Shown: piece after piece, positions 54,101-61,094 of the stretch
How positions within the stretch are numbered: the stretch's first letter is position 1
Layout: every line of letters begins with the position of its first letter
Assembly: GCA_016785225.1 (NCBI GenBank)
Contig: JAFBJZ010000449.1
Location: forward strand, 682,001-746,000
Origin: Psettodes erumei
Taxonomy: Eukaryota; Chordata; Actinopteri; Pleuronectiformes; Psettodidae
DNA: 64,000 nucleotides
Reading direction: 5' to 3'
Program-made: the position numbers and the translations under genes
The notes under the pieces: model-generated
Database searches by the model: none
What the model was told of the DNA's origin: nothing
The model's input: only the letters and a program-made list of their open reading frames with translations

Positions 54101-56287
54101 CTTGAATAAAAGTATAGGAGGGTCCACTACATCCCTTTTATGAATCTTGAGTCAAGTGCGCTGCTTATGTTTGCGTAGTCTTGGGTACTTTTGCCAGTTT
54201 TAAAATCAGTTAGGCATGAGATTTGGAGCTCTGTCACTATGGCATACTGCGATATGCAATTTGATTAGCACTGCATGGACACTGACAGCCAACTTAAGGT
54301 ATCCCAGAAAGAGGCTTATATGGAAAGGATGAAATAGCCTAGGTTACCACCAAACCTGGCAAACTAGTTAGTGTTGTAGTTTGAAGGACACTGGCTAACC
54401 AGCAGGGAAATACTTTTGGTCATCTCTGGAACAAAGTTATTATATCTACTTTTGAAAGGCGCTAGAAAGTCAGAGAAATCCTTCATTCTTTATCTAAAGT
54501 GCTTCAAGGCTCACTGATACTGCTCTCTTTAAGTATTTGTTTCAAGATGTCAAGAAGTAAAAGTAGGTAGCAGATTGGATAGGAGCAAAAGTTAATGGAG
54601 TCCTTTCCCACAAGCATTACATCAGCGTCTGTGAGAGAAGAGTAGAATACTGCTGTTAAGCCCTTTCTTACCCCAGAAACCTCACATTAAAGTCTTAGAG
54701 ATGTGGGAGCATTACCACTGACCTTATCCACAGTCACCATTTTGAAGAGTTTTGGTGGGAAACTAATTCTTATTGACACACTTACTGTACAGCAGATCAA
54801 ACATTAATTTAAAGACAAAGATCTTCAGTCAGATATTTGCAGCATACTGAGGAACGACCTTGACTTCTTTAAAATATGGAGATGGCACAGTAGCCTATAG
54901 CTAGCCTGTACTTTAGCTAGCTTGTAATAGCTAATCCCCAATGCAAGTGTTTTCTACATTAAGTTTAAATTTAAGTATATTTAGTCATATTCTCTACCAT
55001 TTCATGTTTTTAGATGACAACCACTAGTACTACCCTTGTTAGCCATTAGCTTTTGATAATTTGAGAATGGCCTGCCATGGGCTGCAGTTGCATATTTTTT
55101 CTGTATACACAAACTGTAGAAAAGGGGAAGGAAACAGAAAATAGAGAGATGAAACAAATGTGACATCTGGAGGTTTGCATTCTGATGAGTGTTGCCTGTG
55201 GACGTCTGTGGTTGTCAGTCTGCTCACCTCCACTCCTCCACTTCTCTCACTTCTCCCTCTTCTTCGTATAAACCTCTGTCTATGTTCTGGTTATCCTGAC
55301 CCCCAAGCCTCCTCGTGTCTGCTGTCACCATAGCACCACACAGTGGTTTGGAAGGGAGACACAGGGGCCCTCAGTGTCCCCTTTGGAACCACCGGGCCCC
55401 TCCTGTAGTGTCGCACCAAATCTCTTATCCCCATTCCCCATCACTGTCCTCCTGACCCCCTGGTCACACACTAGTGTTCCCAGCACCCAATGTACACTGT
55501 TCCCACCTACCGTGGGGGTGGAGGAAGGGGAGATTTTAGAAGTCACAATGATTTTAAACCTCCACCAACCCCCAAAACCTAAGCCCCTGAGCATGCCCTG
55601 TGTGTGTGTGTGTGCTGTGTGTTCACAACCCCCCCAAAAAAAGAAAAAAGAGGGCTTGACGGATTGTAGAGGAGGAACCAGTTTTATAACATTTGATGCT
55701 GTTCTCTTGGCTGTTTTCTAAACTAGGTGTCAATTCACAACAGGCTTCAGACGTACCAGCTCAGCAGCAGCATGGCTCAGAGTCCCGAGAGCGCGGCCCT
55801 TCTTAACCACCGGGGAGAGCTGCTTTTCCAGCAGGGGCCCCAGGGGCTAATCCAAGGGCCAGCGCCTCCACCTCAGCACCCGCAGCTGCAGTCAGCGGCG
55901 AGCACCCCCGCCCACCACCTCCACCTCCAGCAGCACCACCAGCCTGCCGTCAGCATGGCCGATCTGCGGCCCGAGACGCTCATCCAGTGTCAACAGATCG
56001 TTAAGGTCATCATGCTCGACAACAGCGGCCACGGACGCATGGAGGCCTTCCTAAGCCAAACGCCCACACACCACCACTACCAGCATCACCATCACAGCCA
56101 CCACCAGCTCAGCCAGTCGGCCATGTCCACCCCTGTCCGCTCCCCAGACGGCTCCCACGGCAGCGACGGCCACCAGCCCCCGCTGCCTCCCCCGCCTCCA
56201 CCTTATAACCACCCGCACCAGTACATACCCCCAGACCCCCGCCTCACTCTACACCGGACCCCAAGTGGCTCACGGAGCATGGTGTAA
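16664..56287 (+). CDS. iqsec3: iqsec3, IQ motif and Sec7 domain-containing protein 3 (12 visible coding exons; 5' end outside window)
   Basis: This is an ARF guanine-nucleotide exchange factor of the IQSEC/BRAG family. Coding exons: 16664-17299, 23826-25105, 31662-31823, 36469-36591, 40543-40709, 43283-43422, 47262-47387, 48708-48807, 48919-49077, 51238-51330, 51834-51877 and 55727-56287. From the second exon on they join to 984 residues plus stop with matching phases. Counted from that exon: IQ motif at residues 21-30, Ser/Pro-rich linker to about 400, Sec7 domain about 405-600 with the catalytic glutamate at 510, PH domain about 625-745, then a His/Pro-rich tail ending Ser-Met-Val. IQSEC3 rather than IQSEC1/2 is indicated by EMLEHKYGGHL, ILKLCPKKKS and the tail motif PPYNHPHQ. 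Known for the family: the Sec7 domain loads GTP on ARF proteins, and IQSEC3 is enriched at inhibitory synapses and binds gephyrin. Oddities are a one-base frame break in the first visible exon and one GC donor. I cannot tell which teleost duplicate (a or b) this is. Confidence 0.93.
16737..16970 (+). repeat. iqsec3: Coding CAG-CCN/Gln-Pro repeat tract in iqsec3
   Basis: Dozens of alternating CAG and CCN codons (with Ser, Glu, Thr and Lys variants) give a Gln-Pro-rich stretch in the frame starting at 16665. Units such as CAGCCACAG and CCTCAGCC recur with small variations, as expected of a hexanucleotide coding repeat that slips. The same DNA gives long, low-complexity open frames in two other frames. 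Confidence 0.85.
17300..23825 (+). other. iqsec3 intron (6.5 kb)
   Basis: Between GTAGGG and TTTTGTAG. It is AT-rich with simple runs (for example an AT run near 17707-17716 and a T run near 18648-18658). No exon, RNA gene or recognisable transposon was seen. Several open frames of 60-120 codons show no family resemblance. Confidence 0.85.
23826..25105 (+). CDS. iqsec3: iqsec3 exon: IQ motif and long Ser/Pro-rich linker
   Basis: This is the largest internal exon (1280 bp, 426 codons plus 2 bases). It starts after TTTTGTAG with IEMLEHKYGG. An IQ-type calmodulin-binding motif IQTAFRQYQ follows (residues 21-29), then a basic stretch (SRLPRRISLRKVR). A second conserved block, LTDLEDSFTEQVQSLAKSID, is typical of the family. 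The middle holds poly-Ala, Gly-rich and Thr-rich stretches and several runs of 4-5 prolines (about 24560-24720) that could serve as SH3 or EVH1 ligands. Conservation resumes at LQAMILSLPRYHCENPASCK and continues into the Sec7 lead-in RKRLYRIGLNLFN. The donor GTGAGT at 25106 splits a Val codon. Confidence 0.95.
25106..31661 (+). other. iqsec3 intron (6.6 kb) between linker and Sec7 exons
   Basis: Between GTGAGT and GTTTCAG. It contains two short perfect palindromes (26201-26220 and 26278-26298), AGCTA-rich sequence around 26140-26300, and a GA run near 29027-29040. No coding or RNA gene was recognised. Confidence 0.85.
31662..31823 (+). CDS. iqsec3: iqsec3 exon: N-terminal half of Sec7 domain
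   Basis: The acceptor is TTTCAG at 31656-31661. The exon reads NPDKGLQFLISRGFIPDTP, then [20 protein letters not shown] and KKPFNRDVL. This is the start of the Sec7 fold, the ARF exchange domain, with the [12 protein letters not shown] helix typical of Sec7 proteins. The donor GTGAGT at 31824 splits an Asp codon completed by the next exon. The phase matches both neighbours. Confidence 0.96.
33957..33979 (+). repeat. (TG)n microsatellite
   Basis: About 11 TG units, intronic. Confidence 0.9.
34760..35335 (+). repeat. Degenerate trinucleotide (TAG/GTA) tract
   Basis: Over about 575 bp, GTAGTA, TAGTAG, AGCAGT and AATAAT units recur in phase-breaking, imperfect order, densest at about 35156-35210 and 35280-35335. 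On the opposite strand it gives a Leu-rich open frame with no family resemblance. It looks like an old, mutated microsatellite expansion. Confidence 0.8.
36469..36591 (+). CDS. iqsec3: iqsec3 exon: Sec7 catalytic (glutamic-finger) exon
   Basis: The acceptor is CTCCACAG. The exon reads CVVDEMDFSGMELDEALRKF, then [20 protein letters not shown]. The Glu of the GEAQKVER motif (codon GAA at 36554-36556) is in the position of the glutamic finger that displaces the ARF nucleotide in Sec7 proteins, so the domain looks catalytically intact. The donor is GTAATT at 36592 and splits a Ser codon. Confidence 0.97.
36592..40542 (+). other. iqsec3 intron (4.0 kb)
   Basis: Between GTAATT and CTTGCAG. It holds a CA-rich stretch (about 38049-38082), a G run near 38142, and a very AT-rich segment (about 38800-38910). 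No further exon was recognised. Confidence 0.85.
40543..40709 (+). CDS. iqsec3: iqsec3 exon: Sec7 core, [16 protein letters not shown] motif
   Basis: The acceptor is ACTTGCAG. The exon reads QRYCMCNPDVVQQFHNPDTI, then [20 protein letters not shown] and PDRKMLLEDFIRNLR. The LLNTDxYxPxxK signature is the most conserved block of Sec7 domains and forms the hydrophobic ARF-binding groove. The donor GTAAGG at 40710 splits a Gly codon. Confidence 0.97.
40710..43282 (+). other. iqsec3 intron (2.6 kb)
   Basis: Between GTAAGG and CGCCTTAG. It includes an unbroken run of 13 C at 40969-40981 and a CCA/CA-rich stretch near 41275-41308. No gene was seen. Confidence 0.85.
43283..43422 (+). CDS. iqsec3: iqsec3 exon: end of Sec7 domain and linker to PH
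   Basis: The acceptor is CGCCTTAG. The exon reads VDDGADIPRDMVVGIYERIQ, then QRELRSNEDHVTYVSKVEQ and SIVGMKT. This is the last Sec7 helix and the short linker that in BRAG proteins packs Sec7 against the PH domain. The donor is GTAAGC at 43423, phase 0. Confidence 0.96.
43423..47261 (+). other. iqsec3 intron (3.8 kb)
   Basis: Between GTAAGC and CTCTGCAG. It contains a diverged percomorph-type repeat at about 44960-45490. No exon was recognised in the rest. Confidence 0.85.
44960..45490 (+). repeat. Diverged percomorph-type interspersed repeat
   Basis: TTTTGTACAGACATTCATGG, TCCCCAGAG, then 'GAATTAGCAAATTTTAGCAT' and 'CACACCAAGCTAA' follow in the order of a repeat I recall from many percomorph genomes, which includes the phrases also seen at 8985-9200. 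The copy is decayed and lacks parts of the middle. Confidence 0.55.
47262..47387 (+). CDS. iqsec3: iqsec3 exon: start of PH domain
   Basis: The acceptor is TCTCTGCAG. The exon reads VLSVPHRRLVCCSRLFEVTD, then VNKAQKQAAHQREVFLFND and LIV. These are the first strands of the IQSEC PH domain, including the HQREVFLFNDL core strand. The donor is GTGGGT at 47388, phase 0, and reading past it soon becomes unlike the family. The PH domain of BRAG proteins binds acidic phospholipids and raises exchange activity at membranes. Confidence 0.94.
47388..48707 (+). other. iqsec3 intron (1.3 kb) inside the PH domain
   Basis: Between GTGGGT and CTCTGCAG. The reading frame stays open for about 39 codons past the donor, but that extension is unlike the family and is judged intronic. 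Nothing else was recognised. Confidence 0.8.
48708..48807 (+). CDS. iqsec3: iqsec3 exon: middle of PH domain
   Basis: The acceptor is TCTCTGCAG. The exon reads ILKLCPKKKSPAAYTFCKAM, then GLLGMQFHLFENE. The CPKKKS basic loop and the GLLGMQF strand are specific to IQSEC3; IQSEC1 has a different strand here. The donor GTAAGT at 48808 splits a Tyr codon. The next intron is only 111 bp. Confidence 0.95.
48919..49077 (+). CDS. iqsec3: iqsec3 exon: end of PH domain and C-terminal helix
   Basis: The acceptor is CTCCCCAG. The exon reads YPHGITILSPFGSDKKQVLN, then FCAPSAEELLKFVEDLKES and IAEVSEMEQIRIE. This is the terminal strand and long helix of the PH domain. The coding frame requires the exon to end after the T at 49077, because the next exon supplies GG for a Trp codon. 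The donor is therefore GC (GCAAGT at 49078), not GT. Confidence 0.94.
49078..51237 (+). other. iqsec3 GC-AG intron (2.2 kb)
   Basis: It begins GCAAGT and ends CCACAG. It contains a GT run (51075-51099) followed by a short GC run (51100-51106), a possible Z-DNA-forming alternation. No gene was seen. Confidence 0.85.
51238..51330 (+). CDS. iqsec3: iqsec3 exon: post-PH linker
   Basis: The acceptor is CTCCACAG. The exon completes a Trp codon and reads ELEKQQGAKTHSVKNNGTQ, then LELRGKQGSPS. ELEKQQG and KQGSP are IQSEC3-like. The donor is GTGTGT at 51331 and splits a Gly codon. It lies next to a GT-rich stretch, which makes the site weaker to the eye, but the phase agrees with both neighbours. Confidence 0.88.
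51331..51833 (+). other. iqsec3 intron (503 bp)
   Basis: It lies between the linker exon and the 44-bp micro-exon. Nothing beyond splice signals was recognised. Confidence 0.8.
51834..51877 (+). CDS. iqsec3: iqsec3 micro-exon (44 bp)
   Basis: This short exon lies between a good acceptor (CTGCCTTCAG) and a consensus donor (GTAAGT at 51878). It reads NQEGDERSGHNAVE after completing a Gly codon. It joins in phase to the final exon, giving AVEVSIHNRLQT, which matches the family junction. The sequence is hydrophilic and poorly conserved, so support comes from splice sites and phase rather than from content. Confidence 0.85.
51878..55726 (+). other. iqsec3 last intron (3.8 kb)
   Basis: Between GTAAGT and AAACTAG. 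It contains a short phrase resembling a teleost repeat near 53765-53835 (GGGGAAGTAGTACTCAGATT), AGCTA-rich sequence near 54885-54935, and a C-rich stretch before the acceptor. No additional exon was recognised. Confidence 0.8.
55727..56287 (+). CDS. iqsec3: iqsec3 last coding exon: His/Pro-rich C-terminal tail with PDZ-ligand-like end
   Basis: The acceptor is AAACTAG, and the exon reads VSIHNRLQTYQLSSSM onward. The tail has a Gln/His/Pro-rich stretch, a conserved block LIQCQQIVKVIMLDN with RMEAFLSQ, a poly-His cluster (about 56071-56106), and the conserved PPLPPPPPPYNHPHQ. It ends SGSRSMV and TAA at 56285-56287. The last three residues (Ser-X-Val) fit a class I PDZ ligand. IQSEC3 tails are reported to bind the scaffold S-SCAM/MAGI2. 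Third-position GC is high compared with the flanking introns, as expected for a real exon. Confidence 0.95.
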   Translation: MSIHNRLQTYQLSSSMAQSPESAALLNHRGELLFQQGPQGLIQGPAPPPQHPQLQSAASTPAHHLHLQQHHQPAVSMADLRPETLIQCQQIVKVIMLDNSGHGRMEAFLSQTPTHHHYQHHHHSHHQLSQSAMSTPVRSPDGSHGSDGHQPPLPPPPPPYNHPHQYIPPDPRLTLHRTPSGSRSMV

Positions 56288-56314
56288 ATAGATTAAGTAG
56301 TATAGTTACCCCAA

Positions 56315-56341
56315 AACACACACACACACACACACACACAC
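56315..56341 (+). repeat. (CA)n microsatellite in iqsec3 3' UTR
   Basis: About 13 CA units starting 28 bp after the stop codon. Confidence 0.9.
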
Positions 56342-56461
56342 TTCCATCAAATTCCTACCCTTCTCTACCTATTTAACAGTACATAATGTACATATATACA
56401 TACTGATGAAAGAGCTATAATGAAAAAAATGAAATCACACATATGCATATATTTAAGAAAA

Positions 56462-56467
56462 AATAAA
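56462..56467 (+). terminator. iqsec3: Candidate polyadenylation signal of iqsec3
   Basis: Canonical AATAAA 175 bp after the stop codon in A-rich sequence. A second AATAAA is at 59499-59504. Which is used, if either, is unknown. Confidence 0.35.
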
Positions 56468-58484
56468 GGAAAGGAATAATCAAGGTTTTAAAAGAGATAA
56501 GGAGTAACAAAGTGCATATATAAAGTTTTACTTGATTCCACATGTATTTTGAAATATTATGTAGTTTTAACAAATTTCTATAACTTTTTGTCAGTTTTAA
56601 CTCTTGCTCGAGAAAAACTCACAGATATTGAGTTTCGGGATGGATTCCTTATAGTTGCAGTATTTGCCACCACCAACCAAAATACGAATCCCTCAGACTT
56701 TTTTTTTGGGATTGCTCCAGTAATGGATGAACACACCTCTAAGGACCTTTCCTGCTTCTGTTCGCTTTTCATGAGCTTTTATCATCCCAAAGCTCATGCC
56801 TACTGTGCTGTAGGTGCGCTTGTGCGTGCATTGCTGACACTTAACTGAAAAACATGTGCCAAAATACATACGCCTCCACTTAACACTGACTTCTTTGCAC
56901 TTGACTAAATGCTAGGGCTAGAAGAAAAGAGAAAAAAAACAACTCCTCCGTTGCTTTGAGAAAATAGTCCTTTCATGCTTCCTCCTCAAGGAGCACAAAA
57001 AACAAAACTGAATAACAAAACTTGAGCAGTTGCTGATTTATTTATGTGACGGAGAGCCTTCTGTCTTCTTCACTGCTCCCCTGGATAAAACTAAAAAAAA
57101 AACAAAAAACTAAAAAAAACGACATCCTCCGATAAGCTGTGTTTGTCATCTGCTCCTCTGCTGTGTTGTGGCTCTCTATCATCAAAAAACACTCTTACTC
57201 AGTTGTCACTCTCCACAGATTACTCTACAGTGACAGACGACAGGAAACAAAGGCAACTGATCACATGGATTATTGCCAAACCAAAAAAAAGTCAGTCCAG
57301 GATGGCTCTGTTCATTGTTGTTTGTCTTTTACTCTTCAAATTTAACATCGGTAACGCTTCCCAGGAACTCTTGCCACATTTATGTATCCGCTCATGGTGG
57401 GAAACTTTTTCAATTTCTGAGAATGTTCGACCTGCTGAAACTGCTTTGCTCTTTCTAAAACTGCCACAATCCAGCATTTCCATGTACTATGTACAACACA
57501 CTGTGCAGTCATGATTCTTCACTTTTATCAGGAAGATCACAAATTTCCATGAAGATGCTCCTGGCTACAAAATGTTAAATGTTGAGATCTGCGTTTGTTT
57601 AGATTTGCGAGATGCATATTCCACTTTTGCTTGTTTCCCATCAGTGGTTAAATGCACCTCTCTCTTTATGTCAGTACAACTCCCAGGTTTCAGCTCCTTG
57701 TGACTCGTCTCCTCCCCTCTAACCTTTCAGTCTGACATTTTCAAAATGGCAAAAACTACAGCCACACACACACAGCTTATATTTGAAATGCTGGCATAAG
57801 TGGTATTGTTTGTGCTGTATGCTAGCCTGCTTTAAATAAGAATGGGTCAAAAAAGAATGCATTATCTGATCTCTTTCTCTTTCACGTGAGCCTAGATTGT
57901 AAATACCACATTCAAGCAGAAAGGACAGCCAAGCTACCTTTAGCCCCTCCAAAATGCTATTGCTAAACCCTCACCCCCATAACACAGGATTCATTCGTGA
58001 AAAAGGTCGAGCAACTGCCCCAGCCTGATTGCGTCCATCTTTAAACATGAACCCCACCAGATACTGTGGAATGGATGTTCAGTTAACTCTGCTCCTATCT
58101 GACCCCCATCTGTCTGACTTGTTGATTTATAATCACAGAGACACTTGGGGGGGGGCGGTCAGAGTGGCATCTCTATCTCATCTTTCTGTCCTTTTCCACT
58201 CACGATTTCCCCCAGTGGAAAGACAAAGGTTGCAGGCCTGTTGTTCTGGCTAGCAGAGAAAATGAGTCTGTGTGTTTGTGTGACCTGCACACAGTAGCAT
58301 CCAAATTTTCCCATAAACAACCACAAACTCTCTTCAGTTAATCCCCTTAATTGCTTTTCTTATTGTTATATAACACAATAAGAAGAATTAGAGCTTTCAA
58401 AATGAATGAAGAGCTATTATGACCGTTTTCATATTTTTACTAGCTATAAAACTTTTGAAGGTTACGTAACAAAATTCAGCGCAA

Positions 58485-58740
58485 ATCATCATTTACTCAA
58501 AGTCAAGGGTCGGTACGGATGGAAAACAGTCAATCAAGGCAGACAAAACCGAAAAGGGCAAGGCAGAAGCAAAAACATCCCAAAACTGGCAGAGCTTAAA
58601 AAGAACTGGCTAAGACAGTGAATGATGGAATGCTTACATAGAGACAAACACAGTCTTGCACAGGAAGAGGGGAGCATGCAGCTTAAATACTGAGGGAAGA
58701 TAACACAGCAGGATGCAGGTGAAGGTGAATGCTACAAACA
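58485..58740 (+). repeat. Diverged direct repeat, copy 1
   Basis: TTTACTCAAAGTCAAGGG, GGCAAGGCAGAAGCAAAAAC, ATAGAGACAAACACAG and TTAAATACTGAGGGAAGA recur in order about 550 bp downstream. This is either two insertions of one non-autonomous element or a local duplication. Confidence 0.7.
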
Positions 58741-59034
58741 GGATGTGACAAAAATTTGCAAATGAACAATCAAGCATACCCCACCAGCTGCTGAAGCTGA
58801 TCGACCAGCTGTGTGTGCGTGCGTGGGCCAAAGCTGGGAAAGCTTCCTGTCGAGCTCCGTCACACAACGACGGACAGGTGATAATTCCTGCTTGTTGGGG
58901 TAGACACCTCCTCTGGGTCTGCAGAGCCACTCGCCCTGCCTCAGCGTCGGCTGAGTCCATGCTTCCCAGATTGTACTATCACAACCAGGTATAGACTCGA
59001 TAGCATGACTCGGAGTCTGGCGAGTTCTAATCTA

Positions 59035-59290
59035 AGTTTACTCAAAGTCAAGGGCTGGTAGACAGGAAGGTAATTAATAAAGGCTCTGATGAAATCAAAA
59101 AGGGCAGGGCAGAGGGAAAAACAGTTCCAAACTAACAGGCTAACACAAGGAATTGCTGGAAAGCTTGCACAGAGACAAAGAGGTGAGCTTGTAGCTTAAA
59201 TACTAAGGGAAGAATTGACTTTTGGACGCAGGTGCACAAATTAAGGCGGGGCAAGTGATGACAAAGGCAGGGAAGGTGCAGGAACAGTAA
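59035..59290 (+). repeat. Diverged direct repeat, copy 2
   Basis: TTTACTCAAAGTCAAGGGCT, GGCAGGGCAGAGGGAAAAAC, CACAGAGACAAAGAGG and TTAAATACTAAGGGAAGA mirror the copy at 58485-58740 in the same order and orientation. No coding potential. Confidence 0.7.
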
Positions 59291-60998
59291 GAGATGAACC
59301 TGGGGAGAAAAGATATTGTTATGCTACAAAACAAAACAGGATGTGAATGAATTAACAAACATAACTTAAGATGTGGAGCGGGACTTCACAGCCGTTTTTG
59401 TTCCCCCGTCCTTCACTACCCTTTGTATGATTGCACAGTTTTTCCTACTTGACAGTGTGGTGAGGCATTTTTTTGGGAGATAGACATGCTGTGTGTGCAA
59501 TAAACATACATAGGAGGCACATCGAAATTCACAAGTTAATGTTTGTCAGGAAACCAATGTAGCATTTCAGCGTGCAGCGTCTGACACTGAGGTGAAGCAG
59601 CGGCAAACTTTCATGAAGCGACTGACAAAAAGGGCTCTGCCATACCAGTGCACTGCTTCATGAATGACATGTAGATCTCGTCTGGCTATTTAACACTGTG
59701 TTTGCTCATACTAGTTTTAAAAAAAAGAATATTTACAAAAAGAACATATTTTGGGAAGGACCAGTGGAAACTGGGTGTAAGAGATACAGTATGATCCATC
59801 ACTTCCCTCTGTTGACTTTGAATCCCTCTCTACCTGTATATCAACATGCTATTAAAGATGATTTAAGTCTATTCACCACAACGAATTGCTTTGGTTTCTT
59901 GTATTTAAACATTTTAATTTCATAGCAGACAGTTTGATCAAAACCATGTATACAACAACTGAACACACATATTCTCAAGCTTTTTAGAAAATGATTTTAG
60001 AGTGAAATATAGAATTAGGAAAGAGATTTACTTATTTCAGTTTATTTTTATATATGTACATGTACATTTGTTTTTATTGACATGGGAAAAAACTGAAGCA
60101 CAGTCTCTGCAAATCTTACACATCATTTCACATATACCCCAAACTGACAAAACCCTTGACCTTTCTCATCAGCCACTGTATGAAAAACACTTAATTAAGT
60201 TAATTTGATTTTAAAAGTACATGTATAATGTACTTAATAGAGTAACACGATTATATTTAGAGTTTTCTATTATCCAAATTAAACAAGCTGCCATGAATGT
60301 TAAGACTTGCAATTATACAACATTTAAAACTTAAAGTATCTCAAAGCTGTTTTAGTTGAGAAGTCTGTGTTAAATCACCTACTTTCATCACATTCACATC
60401 GTAGTTACAAATGTTTTCTTTTTCTTTCCATTTTTGTAGGTCTGAATCATCATCCAATGGCAGTTCATTGTACATGTGATATTTACTTAATCACAAGAGC
60501 TCGCTGGTTGGTTCTTTCAGCTGTACCATAACAAAATAATCTTTGATGCATTACAATTTCAAGCTTAAAATCAAGTTTCACCAGATTTAGATTTTCTGTA
60601 CAACAACATTCATTGCATTTGTGGTAAGCTTATAAGCAACAACAGGTATTTTGGTGAGTGGTATTGAAAATTTACAAGTAGGGTCATTATGGTTTTTTGT
60701 ATACTGTATGTCGTATATGTACACAGGTTTACTGCTGATCTATTGCATTCAATTTGTGCTAGAGATTTTACCGCAAAAGAAAATTTTCTGCAGAATCTTC
60801 AACATTTATCAAAAATGCCACCTCATCTTCTTACTTTCTTGGCCAGATTGTTCTTTTTTTGGCACAATTTATGAAGGAAAATGTACAACACTGTACAGGA
60901 CTCCATCTGCTCGGTTGTCAAATTGCAATTTCAACCACAGTCAGTGCCGGCAGACAGAGGAAAATGGCAGACATTATTTTTGACCCGAAGGATCCTTG

Positions 60999-61094
60999 CT
61001 AGACTGGAGCCTCGCCCACGCTCCCTGTGTGAGTGAATTCTTCACGCTCTGACGGCTTTTCATCCTCCTGGGCGGTTGTCATTTTCCGCCAACG
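60999..61094 (-). CDS. slc6a1: slc6a1-like last coding exon: short cytoplasmic C-terminus
   Basis: After the acceptor (TTACTTGACCAG), 31 codons and a TAG at 61001-60999 read RWRKMTTAQEDEKPSEREEF, then THTGSVGEAPV. The position, phase and length fit the GAT1 tail, but the sequence is not conserved. Mammalian GAT1 ends in a PDZ-ligand Ala-Tyr-Ile, while this one ends Ala-Pro-Val. Assignment rests on splice site, phase, length and acidic/Gln-rich character. Confidence 0.85.
   Translation of the reverse strand, partial: RWRKMTTAQEDEKPSEREEFTHTGSVGEAPV

Larger units (their letters stand above)
56288..60998. other. Convergent 3' region: iqsec3 3' UTR, spacer with repeats, slc6a1-like 3' UTR
   Basis: These 4.7 kb between the two stop codons hold no recognisable coding sequence. 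The iqsec3 side starts with a CA microsatellite and has possible polyadenylation signals AATAAA at 56462-56467 and 59499-59504. The opposite strand has candidates (TTTATT on the + strand) at 60041-60046 and 60073-60078 for the transporter. Where each transcript ends cannot be fixed from sequence alone. Confidence 0.7.

Noticed and set aside
55316..55600. C-rich stretch with a 115-codon frame before the last iqsec3 exon
   Set aside because: It has no homology and is interrupted before the AAACTAG acceptor. It is regarded as GC-rich intron sequence.
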